Assembly: GCF_006716355.1 (NCBI RefSeq)
Contig: NZ_VFOW01000001.1
Location: 5,332,001 to 5,396,000 of the forward strand
DNA: 64,000 nucleotides
From: Stackebrandtia endophytica
GTDB taxonomy: Bacteria; Actinomycetota; Actinomycetes; Mycobacteriales; Micromonosporaceae
Direction: 5' to 3'
In this document: one piece after another, positions 52,504 through 60,316 of the stretch
Position numbering within the stretch: position 1 is the stretch's first letter
How the letters are laid out: each line of letters starts with the position of its first letter
Notes under the pieces: generated by a model
Databases searched by the model: none
The model's input: only the letters and a program-made list of their open reading frames with translations
Told to the model about the DNA's origin: nothing
Position numbers and translations under genes: made by a program

Positions 52504-53711
52504 GCACCCACGCCGTCACCGAATCAAACCCGCACGAGCCCACCAGTTTCACTCGGGTGGCGATGCTCGGCATGTGCATGTCCTTTGTGGCAATCGGTGC
52601 GCTGCAGGCACTGTACGGTCCGGCGGTCCCGTCGATGCAGGGCCGATACGACATCTCTTCGGGCCAGGTCGGTCTGGCTCTGTCCATCCATTTCGTCGGC
52701 GCATTGCTGGGCGTGTTGTGCACTCCCCGACTGCGCCCCATCGGCAATCGCCGGTTTCTGGTGATTTCGCTGGTGACGATCGTCATCGGCTGTCTCGGTT
52801 TCGCCTCCGCCCCATCCTGGACACTGGCACTGATCGCGGCCTTCGTCGCCGGTGTCGGATTCGGCTGGATCGACGTGGGCGTCAACGAATTGTTCCTCGA
52901 GTACTACGGCACCAATGCCACCGGCAAACTGAACCTTCTGCACGGCAACTTCGGCGCCGGAGCGGTCCTGGCGCCACTGCTGGTGGGTGCGCTGCCGGGC
53001 GGCTGGTACTTCCTGGCGTTCGTGGTGTGTGGATTCATGTCCCTGGTCGTGCTGGCCACCGTCAAGGGCGTCAGCGGCGGTCCCCCGAAGGTCTCCACCG
53101 CCGCCGTCCGCTGGGCCGCGATCGGACGTATGACCGCGCTCTTCATGATCTTCTTCGTGCTGCACGTCGGTGTCGAGTCCGGTGTCGGTGGCTGGGAGAC
53201 CTCCCACCTGGTCAGCCTCGGATGGGCGGCGGGGCCGGCGGCGATGGCCACCTCGGTGTTCTGGCTGGCCATGACCGGAGTCCGGTTCGCCATCAGCCCC
53301 ATCGCGCGATTCTTCAGCACCCAACGCATCCTGCTGACCAGCCTTGTCGTCATGGTCGTGGGACTGCTGGTGGCGCACTGGGCTCCGGCGGCGCCGCTGG
53401 GTTACCTGCTGGCCGGATTGGGTGTCGGGCCACTGTTCCCCACCGGGCTGGTGTGGCTGACCGAGAAACTGCCCGGTGTTCCCGGCGTCACCTCCTACGT
53501 CATAGCGGTGTCCATGATCGGCGGGGTCCTGCCCAGCGCCGTCGGCGCCTCGGTCGAACAGTGGGGGCCGGGCGCGATCCCGACCGCCTTGACGGTGATG
53601 GCCGTCGGCTGTCTAGCCGTCGCGGTGGTCATCAAAGTCCTGCCGGCCCTGAAGACACCACAGGCACCGGCGACCGAGACCGCCGGGGTCGCCGAACAAA
53701 CTTCATCCTGA
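52500..53711 (+). CDS. MFS transporter (FucP/GluP-like sugar type)
   Basis: A 403-residue permease with twelve predicted helices. The N-terminal half has the pattern QALYGPAVPSMQGRYDISSGQVGLAL; GVGFGWIDVGVNELFLE on helix 5 and LLHGNFGAGAVLAP on helix 6 resemble fucose/glucose permeases. With the coupled HAD phosphatase and a DeoR regulator it probably moves a sugar or polyol across the membrane. Direction (uptake or efflux) is not evident. Confidence 0.9.
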   Translation: MSTHAVTESNPHEPTSFTRVAMLGMCMSFVAIGALQALYGPAVPSMQGRYDISSGQVGLALSIHFVGALLGVLCTPRLRPIGNRRFLVISLVTIVIGCLGFASAPSWTLALIAAFVAGVGFGWIDVGVNELFLEYYGTNATGKLNLLHGNFGAGAVLAPLLVGALPGGWYFLAFVVCGFMSLVVLATVKGVSGGPPKVSTAAVRWAAIGRMTALFMIFFVLHVGVESGVGGWETSHLVSLGWAAGPAAMATSVFWLAMTGVRFAISPIARFFSTQRILLTSLVVMVVGLLVAHWAPAAPLGYLLAGLGVGPLFPTGLVWLTEKLPGVPGVTSYVIAVSMIGGVLPSAVGASVEQWGPGAIPTALTVMAVGCLAVAVVIKVLPALKTPQAPATETAGVAEQTSS

Positions 53712-53724
53712 ACCGACACACACT

Positions 53725-53760
53725 GCCGGGGCGGACCGATCCGATTCGGTCCGCCCCGGC
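53725..53760. terminator. Perfect 15-bp hairpin after MFS gene
   Basis: GCCGGGGCGGACCGA pairs with TCGGTCCGCCCCGGC across 6 nt, 13 nt after the stop codon. Confidence 0.87.
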
Positions 53761-53768
53761 GCTGTGAT

Positions 53769-54020
53769 TCACCCGATCCTCCATGGACGAAGACAACGCT
53801 GTCCCTTGGTGACGGGACGGCGTTGAGGTTGCGGCTCAATCGGTCTGGCCACTCCACAGTTGCCAACCGGACTCGGTTCGGCGTCCGACCGTGTGCTGTG
53901 GGGCCTGGCCTCCAGTAGCAACACCCGAACATCCGGGCGGGCGCTCAACCGCTTGGCGAGAACGGCGCCACCGGCACCGCTTCCCACGATGACGAAGTCG
54001 AATGATCTGTCCGTGTTCAC
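53769..54020 (-). pseudogene. Truncated GMC-oxidoreductase gene (N-terminal remnant)
   Basis: A GTG with a fine AGGAGG site 7 nt upstream starts an 83-residue frame. The first 40 residues, NTDRSFDFVIVGSGAGGAVL and LSARPDVRVLLLEA, are the FAD-binding start of glucose-methanol-choline oxidoreductases (normally about 500 residues). After LLLEARP the sequence loses all family character and stops. No further GMC segments are visible nearby. A deletion removed most of the gene while the translation signals survived. Confidence 0.75.
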
Positions 54021-54204
54021 CCAGTCCTCCTCAGTGAGCCCCGAGACTGCGAGTCGAGCCTCACTTACCATCCGTGTTCGGGAATCTGACAGGCGAACAG
54101 TCACCGGGCGAACAGGGGTATGTCGGCTATCTGACGGTTGACCATGTGAACTCGTGGTCGGTAGGACAGCCGGGGCGCGAGGATCCCCGGGTGGGCATGC
54201 AGAA

Positions 54205-54271
54205 CGCCCCGGCACGGCCGATATCGATGACGGAGGAGGACGGTTCGTCACGATCGCGTCGTGCCGGGGCG
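54205..54271. terminator. Long-range hairpin after TIM-barrel gene
   Basis: CGCCCCGGCACG (54205-54216) pairs with CGTGCCGGGGCG (54260-54271). The 43-nt loop has some internal pairing. It starts 14 nt past the stop of the minus-strand gene. Confidence 0.55.
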
Positions 54272-54284
54272 AACGGTGAAGAGT

Positions 54285-55349
54285 TCACCTCTGCGGCGAC
54301 TCGGGTTCGTTGGCCGGAAAACGGCGGTGGGCGCGGTGGTAGTCGGCGACGGTGGTGAAGGCGGCCTTGGGCTCCCAGGGCAGATCGGGGTAGGTGTGGC
54401 CGTTTCGTCCCTCCAGGACTTTGACGACGCCAAGGCTCGCCAAGTCCAGATCGTCACGTGGATCGCCGTCGGGACGGTGCGGTAGGTCGTACAACGCCAG
54501 GATGAACACGAAGGTGGCATCGACGCCCTCGTCGTCGAAGATCTCCAGGAGCTCACGTAGGTACTCGGCCTGCCCGATCTCGTCGCGTTCGACAACCCGG
54601 GCCAGCCGACGCGGAGTTCCCTGGTCGTCGGTTTCGATGATCTCCATGCTGCGCGGGGCGACATCGGGCGCGCCACGCCAGGTCGCCGTCCCGAAGCCGG
54701 TGATCGCCACCGGCTTCGGCTGCGACACTATGGATCTGACCCCTTCGCGGAACCGGTCGGCCACCTCGGCCGAGCGGATCAGTTCGACGGAGACGATGTC
54801 GAACAGGTCCCAGTCCACACGTTCGAACGGGATCGCGGCGTAGGTGACCGGTCCGGAGAAGTGCTCGCGGACGACCGCCACCGCTTGACGGAGAAACTCG
54901 TTGAGGCGGGCACTGGCCGCCTCGATCTTCTGGGTGCGGGAGTCGGTATCGGCGAGCAGGCGGGTGAGCCGGTCGTTGACATCGGTGCCGGGGGTGAGGT
55001 CCTTGTTCATGAGGGACAACTCGACGCCGGTGACGAAGACGACGTCGGCGCCGGCCAGGCGCAGCCGTTCGGCCAGTCGAGCGGACTCGGCGAACAACCG
55101 CAGCATCTCCTCGGTGGTCAGTTCCAACGGGTACGGGGAGAACCAGACCTCCAACCCGAGTTCGGCGGCGACTCGTGCGGCCTGCTCCAACCGGTCCGGA
55201 TCACCTCCGGTGATGTGTACGGCATCGCAGTGGAGGTCGTCGCGGATCACGGTCATCTCTCGTCGTACGACCGTCGGGTCGAAGTGTTCTCGTGACGTGG
55301 CGTTGTTGCGTAGAAAACCGGTGTCATAGGTGATTCCGTGTGCTCGCAT
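54285..55349 (-). CDS. TIM-barrel-like protein, family often labelled 'abortive phage infection'
   Basis: A soluble protein of 354 residues starting MRAHGITYDTGFLRNN, then DLHCDAVHITGGDPDRLEQA, VWFSPYPLELTTEEML and VVFVTGVELSLMNKDL. The alternating strand-helix pattern fits a glycoside-hydrolase-like TIM barrel; Glu in GVELS and in VSVELI could be catalytic. From memory, close actinobacterial homologues carry the automatic label abortive infection protein, which I consider unproven. AAGGAG precedes the ATG. It is divergent from a TetR gene, with a palindrome between them. Confidence 0.82.
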   Translation of the reverse strand: MRAHGITYDTGFLRNNATSREHFDPTVVRREMTVIRDDLHCDAVHITGGDPDRLEQAARVAAELGLEVWFSPYPLELTTEEMLRLFAESARLAERLRLAGADVVFVTGVELSLMNKDLTPGTDVNDRLTRLLADTDSRTQKIEAASARLNEFLRQAVAVVREHFSGPVTYAAIPFERVDWDLFDIVSVELIRSAEVADRFREGVRSIVSQPKPVAITGFGTATWRGAPDVAPRSMEIIETDDQGTPRRLARVVERDEIGQAEYLRELLEIFDDEGVDATFVFILALYDLPHRPDGDPRDDLDLASLGVVKVLEGRNGHTYPDLPWEPKAAFTTVADYHRAHRRFPANEPESPQR

Positions 55350-55389
55350 GGGCGGCTCCTTTCGGTGTGACGAACGATAGCCGGAGAAG

Positions 55390-55403
55390 TTGCGTGTACG
55401 CAA
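55390..55403. promoter_or_regulatory. Putative TetR operator
   Basis: Inverted repeat TTGCGT-N2-ACGCAA in the 109-bp gap between the TIM-barrel and TetR genes, with a further GCGCAA half-site about 12 bp on. The position fits repression of both divergent genes. Confidence 0.65.
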
Positions 55404-55458
55404 ATTTACTGAGGCGCAATTTTTGGTAGACTGTCCGGGAACCTGAAAGGGTGGGATC

Positions 55459-56073
55459 GTGACGACGTCAAAAGGACTGCGGGAACGTAAGAAACACGCC
55501 ACTCGTGCCGCATTGCGTACGGCCGCGCTGCGTTTGGCCTTGAACCACGGTTTCGGCAACCTCCGTGTCGACGACATCGCCGCCGCCGCCGACGTCTCGC
55601 CTCGGACCTTCAACAACTACTACTCCAGCCGGGAACACGCCGTCGTCGCCGCCGTCTTGGCCGACCGGGACGCCCGGATCGCCGAGGCGGTTCTGGCACG
55701 GCCCGCCAACATCGCACCGTCGGTGGCGGTCGGCGACGCGATCGTGTCCGAATACGCCGGAGGTCACGATTCTGATCGGGACGCGATGCTCATGATCACG
55801 ACCAACCCCACGCTGGCCGCCGCCTACGTCCGAGACAGCGCCACCGAATCGGGTCGGCTCCGTGAGGCCATCGCCCGTCGGTGCCCTGAAGCCGATCAGC
55901 GGGCCGTGCGGGTCCTGGTCGCCGCCATCGGCGCGGCGGTTCGGGTCGCGCTGGAGGACTGGCTGTCGCCGACCCCCGGTGGGTTGGTCGTTCCCGGCGG
56001 TGACCTGTCGGCGCTGTTGCGGGAGGTCCTCGCACCACTCGCACCGGCGATCGACGCCCTCGGCGGGTCGTGA
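55459..56073 (+). CDS. TetR-family transcriptional regulator
   Basis: A 204-residue regulator with the helix-turn-helix at about 10-60 (RERKKHATRAALRTAALRLA, VDDIAAAADVSPRTFNNYYS) and a TetR_C ligand domain containing LAPLAPAI at the end. The SPRTFNNYF/YS motif is that of the mycofactocin/AcnR-like TetR subgroup. It starts at GTG with GAAAGGG upstream. The divergent TIM-barrel gene is its probable target. Confidence 0.92.
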   Translation: MTTSKGLRERKKHATRAALRTAALRLALNHGFGNLRVDDIAAAADVSPRTFNNYYSSREHAVVAAVLADRDARIAEAVLARPANIAPSVAVGDAIVSEYAGGHDSDRDAMLMITTNPTLAAAYVRDSATESGRLREAIARRCPEADQRAVRVLVAAIGAAVRVALEDWLSPTPGGLVVPGGDLSALLREVLAPLAPAIDALGGS

Positions 56074-56132
56074 CGACCGGGTCGTCACGACAGTCGAAAG
56101 GACGGCGGGGCCGAATGGGTAGGGTCGCCGAC

Positions 56133-56348
56133 ATGAACGTCAAATGCAGCGGATGCGGTTCATCGGCCATGACCGAGGGTTTTCTCGACGATTCGGGGCA
56201 GAATTCGCGAGGTTACACCCGTTGGATCACCGGCGCGCTCGCCACGGGTGTGTTCGGTGGCGCCAAGCAGCGCGGCCGGGAGAAGCTGCCCATCACCGGT
56301 ATGCGGTGTGAAGTCTGCGGCCTGCTCTCGCTGTACGCGAAACCCTGA
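56133..56348 (+). CDS. Small zinc-ribbon protein
   Basis: A 71-residue protein with CSGC near the N-terminus and CEVC near the C-terminus, together a zinc ribbon, joined by a hydrophobic middle (TRWITGALATGVFGG). The layout matches the small protein at 13109-13333, although the sequences differ. The ATG giving MNVKCSGCG is preceded by GGTCGCC, a weak site. It follows the TetR gene by 59 bp and may be cotranscribed. Confidence 0.7.
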   Translation: MNVKCSGCGSSAMTEGFLDDSGQNSRGYTRWITGALATGVFGGAKQRGREKLPITGMRCEVCGLLSLYAKP

Positions 56349-56906
56349 TCGGATCGAGCTCCCCACGGTGGCGGCCGTGGCCTTCGGCGGCACCCATCAT
56401 GATCCATAGTGGTCACATTGGGCGCGACTGACTCGCCTGTGTTGACGAACTCACCGGGACCGACGCGCGATTCGCGTCCGCAACCCGATCCCCGGCAGTC
56501 GGACTCCGGACGGACAACCCACGATCGGCAACAGAGCCACCGGTTGAACCATCACGACCGTGGTGTCGGCCGCGCACGCGCCACGGCAGAGGTGCCCGCG
56601 GAACCGTCGTCGTTCGTCAGGCTGCCCACGATTCGAACGCCGACGGCGTGACACCGAATGGCTTCAGCCGTGGGCGCTTCCAGCGTTCTCGGTGAGGTTA
56701 TGAGGCGGTGGCGACGTATCCGGGCGGTGATCCGAACGGAGAGTCTCGCCGGGTCTCCACCTCGGGATCGCCACCGTGGCAGGTGATTCCGATCGTGGCG
56801 CGTCGGGTCACCGGGGCACTACTCGGTCGATCGATGCGCGACCATGGGGGCCGGAACCGGATTCCAGCGCCACGGCGGCGATCCGGTGTCGACCCGAGGG
56901 AGTCCG
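56349..56906. other. Intergenic, no gene seen
   Basis: About 560 bp without a convincing gene. Short plus-strand frames (for example 56409-56651) encode Arg/Pro/Ser-rich sequences with no ribosome-binding site, typical of GC-rich noise. Confidence 0.45.
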
Positions 56907-58127
56907 TTGCGCGCACTCATCCGGCTGTTGTCACATGATCGTGAACTTCGGACCTTCGGGCTGTTGTTCGTTCTGGCGGGAGTAGCCGCATCGGCGGCCA
57001 TTCCACTGGTGCCGCTGTACATGACCACGGTGTTGAACGCCAGCCTCTCCCAGGTCGGGGCCATCTCGATCGGAGCGTTGGTCGGCGCGGTGGTCGGGCT
57101 ACCGCTCGGCCGCCTGTCGGACCGCATCCGGTCGCGGTCGAACCTGATGGCGGTCCTGGCCATGTGGATGACGGCGGGTTGGCTGCTGATGCCCCTGATG
57201 CCGAACTTCTGGGCGGCGGCGGTCGTCTACGCCGTCGGTGTCCCGTTCATCGGTCCGATCAACGCGCAGATCTTCGCCGGACTGTCCCAGGCCCTGGAAC
57301 GCCGAGAGGAGGCCAGCCCGGCCACCATCACCACGACCCTCCGAGGCGGCTACTCCTTCGGGTATGTCATCGGTCCCCTGATGGGCACCGCGATGGCCGC
57401 GATGATCAGTCTGGCGGCCGCCTTCGTCGTCGCGGCGGTCGCCTATGCCGCTCTGGCCGCGCTCGGGTGGAGCGCTCGCATCGAGAATGGTTCACGGGGT
57501 GGTCGGGATAAACCACCGGCGAAGCGTCACCTAGCCGCCTTCGGGCCCCTCACACTGTTTTGCGCGGGGGTGTGTCTGATCGTCATGGGTGACATGTTCC
57601 GGGCCATCTATCTGCCCATCTATGTCGTGGACATCCTCGATCACGGTGAAACCGTGTTCGGATTGTTGATCGCCAGTGCAGCGTTCGCGGAGATTCTGGT
57701 GTTTCCGCTCGTGGGTGCCGCCGCCGACCGCTACGGGATCCGCCGGGTCATCCTGGCGGGACTCGTATTGGCGGTCCTGGGTTACGCCATCCTCGCGACC
57801 AGTTCCCAGCTGTGGCAGGTGTGGACCTTCCACCTGATTCAGGTGGTCGTCCTGGCGATCACCGTTGGGCTGGGCATCACATTCGCGCAGCAGTTGGCGC
57901 CGGGGCAGGCCGGTCTGGCCTCCTCAGCGTTCTTCAGCGCCCAGTCGGCGGCCGTGCCGCTGGCCGGAATCATCGGCGCGGCGACGGTGACCGGACTGGG
58001 GCTCCCCGGCTTGTACTGGATTCCAGCGGGCCTCTGCCTCGTCTGCCTGGTCGCGTTCGCCTTGCTGTCGGGGCGCGTGCGATCAATCGAGGCTCGGGGG
58101 GCGGGCAAACAGCACGAGGTGGCCTGA
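56907..58127 (+). CDS. MFS efflux transporter (SetA/SotB-like)
   Basis: An MFS permease of about 406 residues with twelve helices. The loop 2-3 signature is GLPLGRLSDRIRSR, and the matching loop 8-9 is PLVGAAADRYGIRR. Sugar-efflux and multidrug exporters (SetA, SotB) are the nearest type; TTLRGGYSFGYVIGPLMGTA is in helix 5. A TTG start with GAGGGAG 4 nt upstream is my choice; a GTG at 56886 or the ATG at 56844 are alternatives. It has no obvious regulator neighbour; the ArsR gene lies 96 bp downstream. Confidence 0.85.
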   Translation: MRALIRLLSHDRELRTFGLLFVLAGVAASAAIPLVPLYMTTVLNASLSQVGAISIGALVGAVVGLPLGRLSDRIRSRSNLMAVLAMWMTAGWLLMPLMPNFWAAAVVYAVGVPFIGPINAQIFAGLSQALERREEASPATITTTLRGGYSFGYVIGPLMGTAMAAMISLAAAFVVAAVAYAALAALGWSARIENGSRGGRDKPPAKRHLAAFGPLTLFCAGVCLIVMGDMFRAIYLPIYVVDILDHGETVFGLLIASAAFAEILVFPLVGAAADRYGIRRVILAGLVLAVLGYAILATSSQLWQVWTFHLIQVVVLAITVGLGITFAQQLAPGQAGLASSAFFSAQSAAVPLAGIIGAATVTGLGLPGLYWIPAGLCLVCLVAFALLSGRVRSIEARGAGKQHEVA

Positions 58128-58172
58128 GAGCTGTGATGTGAGTCCCAATGTGATGGCCAGCCGGTCTTTCTA

Positions 58173-58192
58173 AATTGAAGAAGTCTTCAATT
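58173..58192. promoter_or_regulatory. Perfect 20-bp palindrome, ArsR operator
   Basis: AATTGAAGA-AG-TCTTCAATT is a perfect 9-2-9 inverted repeat located 31 bp before the ArsR start. It is AT-rich in a GC-rich setting and has the form of known ArsR/SmtB operators. It probably mediates autoregulation of the arsR-sulP operon. Confidence 0.82.
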
Positions 58193-58223
58193 GATCAGGT
58201 CATGTGAGTTGCGAGGAGTGGTG

Positions 58224-58568
58224 ATGCAGGTACCGCTGTACCAGGCGAAGGCGGAGTTCTTTCGGATGCTCGGCCATCCGGTGCGCATCCGGGTGCTGGA
58301 ACTGTTGGGCGAAGGGCCCAGGCAGGTTCGCGATCTGTTGGCCGACATCGAGATAGAACCGTCCAGTTTGTCGCAACAGCTGGCGGTGCTGCGACGCGCC
58401 GGAATCGTCACCTCACACCGCGACGGATCGGCCGTCGTGTACACCCTGGCCGGCCCCGACGTCGCCGACCTCATGCGTGCCGCACGGCGCATCCTCACCG
58501 AGATGTTGTCGGGACGATCCGAACTGGCCGAGGCCCTGCGGGCGGCCGAGCACCCGGCAACCGGGTGA
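58224..58568 (+). CDS. ArsR/SmtB-family regulator
   Basis: A 114-residue winged helix protein: YQAKAEFFRMLGHPVRIRVL, then the recognition region IEPSSLSQQLAVLRRAGIV and wing HRDGSAVVYTLA. There is no Cys, so it lacks the ELCxC metal site of arsenic and cadmium sensors; a redox-neutral ligand or a His/Asp metal site is more likely. The ATG has GAGGAG 5 nt upstream. Its stop overlaps the SulP start, so it directly controls an anion transporter. Confidence 0.94.
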   Translation: MQVPLYQAKAEFFRMLGHPVRIRVLELLGEGPRQVRDLLADIEIEPSSLSQQLAVLRRAGIVTSHRDGSAVVYTLAGPDVADLMRAARRILTEMLSGRSELAEALRAAEHPATG

Positions 58569-60208
58569 GCTCGATGCGACGACTGATCGCCGTCCTGCCC
58601 AGGTGGACGGATCTCGCGATGATGCGGCAGCGCCCCGGAGCCAACCTGTTGGCCGGAGCGACCGTCGCGATCGTCGCCCTGCCGTTGGCGCTGGGATTCG
58701 GAGTGGCCTCGGGATTGGGCGCGGCAGCCGGATTGGTCACCGCCGTCGTGGCGGGGGTGTTGGCCGCGCTGTTCGGAGGATCGAACCTTCAGGTGTCCGG
58801 CCCCACCGGCGCGATGACAGTCGTGATCGTGCCCATCGTGGCCGGTCACGGTCCCGGTGCCGTACTCACCGTCGGGTTGCTCGCGGGATTGATCCTGCTC
58901 GGACTGTCGTTCGTCGGGGCCGGTCGTTTCGTCAAGTTCATACCGATCACGGTCATCGAAGGCTTCACTGCGGGCATCGCCGCGGTGATTCTGCTGCAAC
59001 AGATACCGGCGGCCCTGGGGGTTGAGGCGGTGGCGGAGAACGTCGCGGTGCTCGCCTGGCAGGCGGTCGGCACATTCCTGTCCAACCCCCATTGGGCCGA
59101 ACCACTGCTGGCCGTCGCGGTCATCGTGGTGATGCTCGCAGGCGCCCGGTGGCGGCCCGGACTGCCCTTCTCGCTGCTGGCGGTGGCCGGGGCCACCGCC
59201 GTCACGGTCGGGTTCGGCATCGGGGTCGAGACGATCGGGGCGCTGCCGGCGACGATCCCGGCACCGAGTCTGTCCTTCCTGGATATTTCGGCGATCCCCA
59301 CCTTGGCGGGCGCCGCGATCGCGGTCGCGGCACTGGCGGCGTTGGAGAGCCTCCTGTCAGCCACCGTCGCCGATGGGATGACCACCGGTCAACGGCACGA
59401 CCCCGATCGAGAACTGTTCGGTCAGGGCATCGCCAACGTCGTCGCGCCGATGTTCGGTGGAGTGGCCGCCACGGCGGCGATCGCTCGCACCGCCGTCAAC
59501 GTTCGTTCCGGTGCCACCACGCGATTGGCGGCGATCTCCCACGCCGTGATCCTGGGACTGGTCATGCTGGCCGCCGCACCGTTGGTCGCTCACATTCCGT
59601 TGGCCGCGCTGGCCGGGGTGCTGATAGCCACCGCGATCCGGATGGTGGAGATTCGTGCATTGGCCACCCTGGGGCGCTCGACCCGCTCCGACGGCGTCGT
59701 GATGGTGTCGACTGCCATCGCCACCGTGGCGCTGGACCTGATCGCCGCCGTCCTCATCGGGTTGATCATCGCCGGAGCGCTGGCGCTGCGCCGGGTCTCG
59801 TTGAGCGCCTCCTTGGACCGGGTGCCGCTCGACGGTGACCACGATGCGCGGGAGGGGGCGCTGCTGGCTGAACACATCGTCGCCTATCGGCTCGATGGTC
59901 CGCTGTTCTTCGCTGCCACTCACCGATTCCTGTCGGGGCTCGACGAGGTGGCCGACGTCCGATTCGTGATCCTGCGCATGTCCAGGGTCACCACTGTGGA
60001 CGCATCCGGCGCGCTGGTACTGCGGGAGGCGATCGAGGCGTTGGAGGCCAGGGGGATCGTGGTGATGCTCTCGGGCGTCAAGGGGGAGCACCGCAAGGTC
60101 TTGGGGGCATTGGGAGTGCTCGACCGGCTGACGGAGTTGAATCGGGTCTTCCCCGATACCACTCATGCCATCGCCGAGGCTCGTTCACTCCTGCCGCACC
60201 GTACGTGA
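58565..60208 (+). CDS. SulP-family anion transporter with STAS domain
   Basis: A 547-residue SulP permease: TM domain about 25-410 (NLLAGATVAIVALPLALGFG, LFGGSNLQVSGPTGAMTV as the substrate-binding turn) and cytoplasmic STAS domain about 430-540 (RMSRVTTVDASGALVLREAI). SulP proteins carry sulfate, bicarbonate or other anions. The GTG overlaps the ArsR stop (GTGA); an ATG at 58574 is an alternative. With an ArsR regulator lacking metal cysteines, the regulating signal is open. Confidence 0.93.
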   Translation: MSSMRRLIAVLPRWTDLAMMRQRPGANLLAGATVAIVALPLALGFGVASGLGAAAGLVTAVVAGVLAALFGGSNLQVSGPTGAMTVVIVPIVAGHGPGAVLTVGLLAGLILLGLSFVGAGRFVKFIPITVIEGFTAGIAAVILLQQIPAALGVEAVAENVAVLAWQAVGTFLSNPHWAEPLLAVAVIVVMLAGARWRPGLPFSLLAVAGATAVTVGFGIGVETIGALPATIPAPSLSFLDISAIPTLAGAAIAVAALAALESLLSATVADGMTTGQRHDPDRELFGQGIANVVAPMFGGVAATAAIARTAVNVRSGATTRLAAISHAVILGLVMLAAAPLVAHIPLAALAGVLIATAIRMVEIRALATLGRSTRSDGVVMVSTAIATVALDLIAAVLIGLIIAGALALRRVSLSASLDRVPLDGDHDAREGALLAEHIVAYRLDGPLFFAATHRFLSGLDEVADVRFVILRMSRVTTVDASGALVLREAIEALEARGIVVMLSGVKGEHRKVLGALGVLDRLTELNRVFPDTTHAIAEARSLLPHRT

Positions 60209-60281
60209 CCGTCGGAGGGCGGCGGGTCGAACGGTCGGCCGACCTCTCGTCGGAGACCCGGGTCACAAGGCAGAGGCCGGC

Positions 60282-60308
60282 TGTCACACTTTGAGGTCGT
60301 GTCTCGTC
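60282..60308 (+). promoter_or_regulatory. ECF41 target promoter
   Basis: TGTCACA (60282-60288) - N16 - CGTC (60305-60308) matches the ECF41 consensus exactly and is the same as the promoter of the other ECF41 gene in this window. Transcription should start near 60315, almost at the start codon, giving a nearly leaderless mRNA. Confidence 0.87.
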
Positions 60309-60316
60309 CTCCCCAT

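Noticed and set aside
56409-56651. An 80-residue plus-strand frame as a gene
   Set aside because: Composition is Arg/Ser/Thr/Pro-rich without structure, no ribosome-binding site, and no context supports it.
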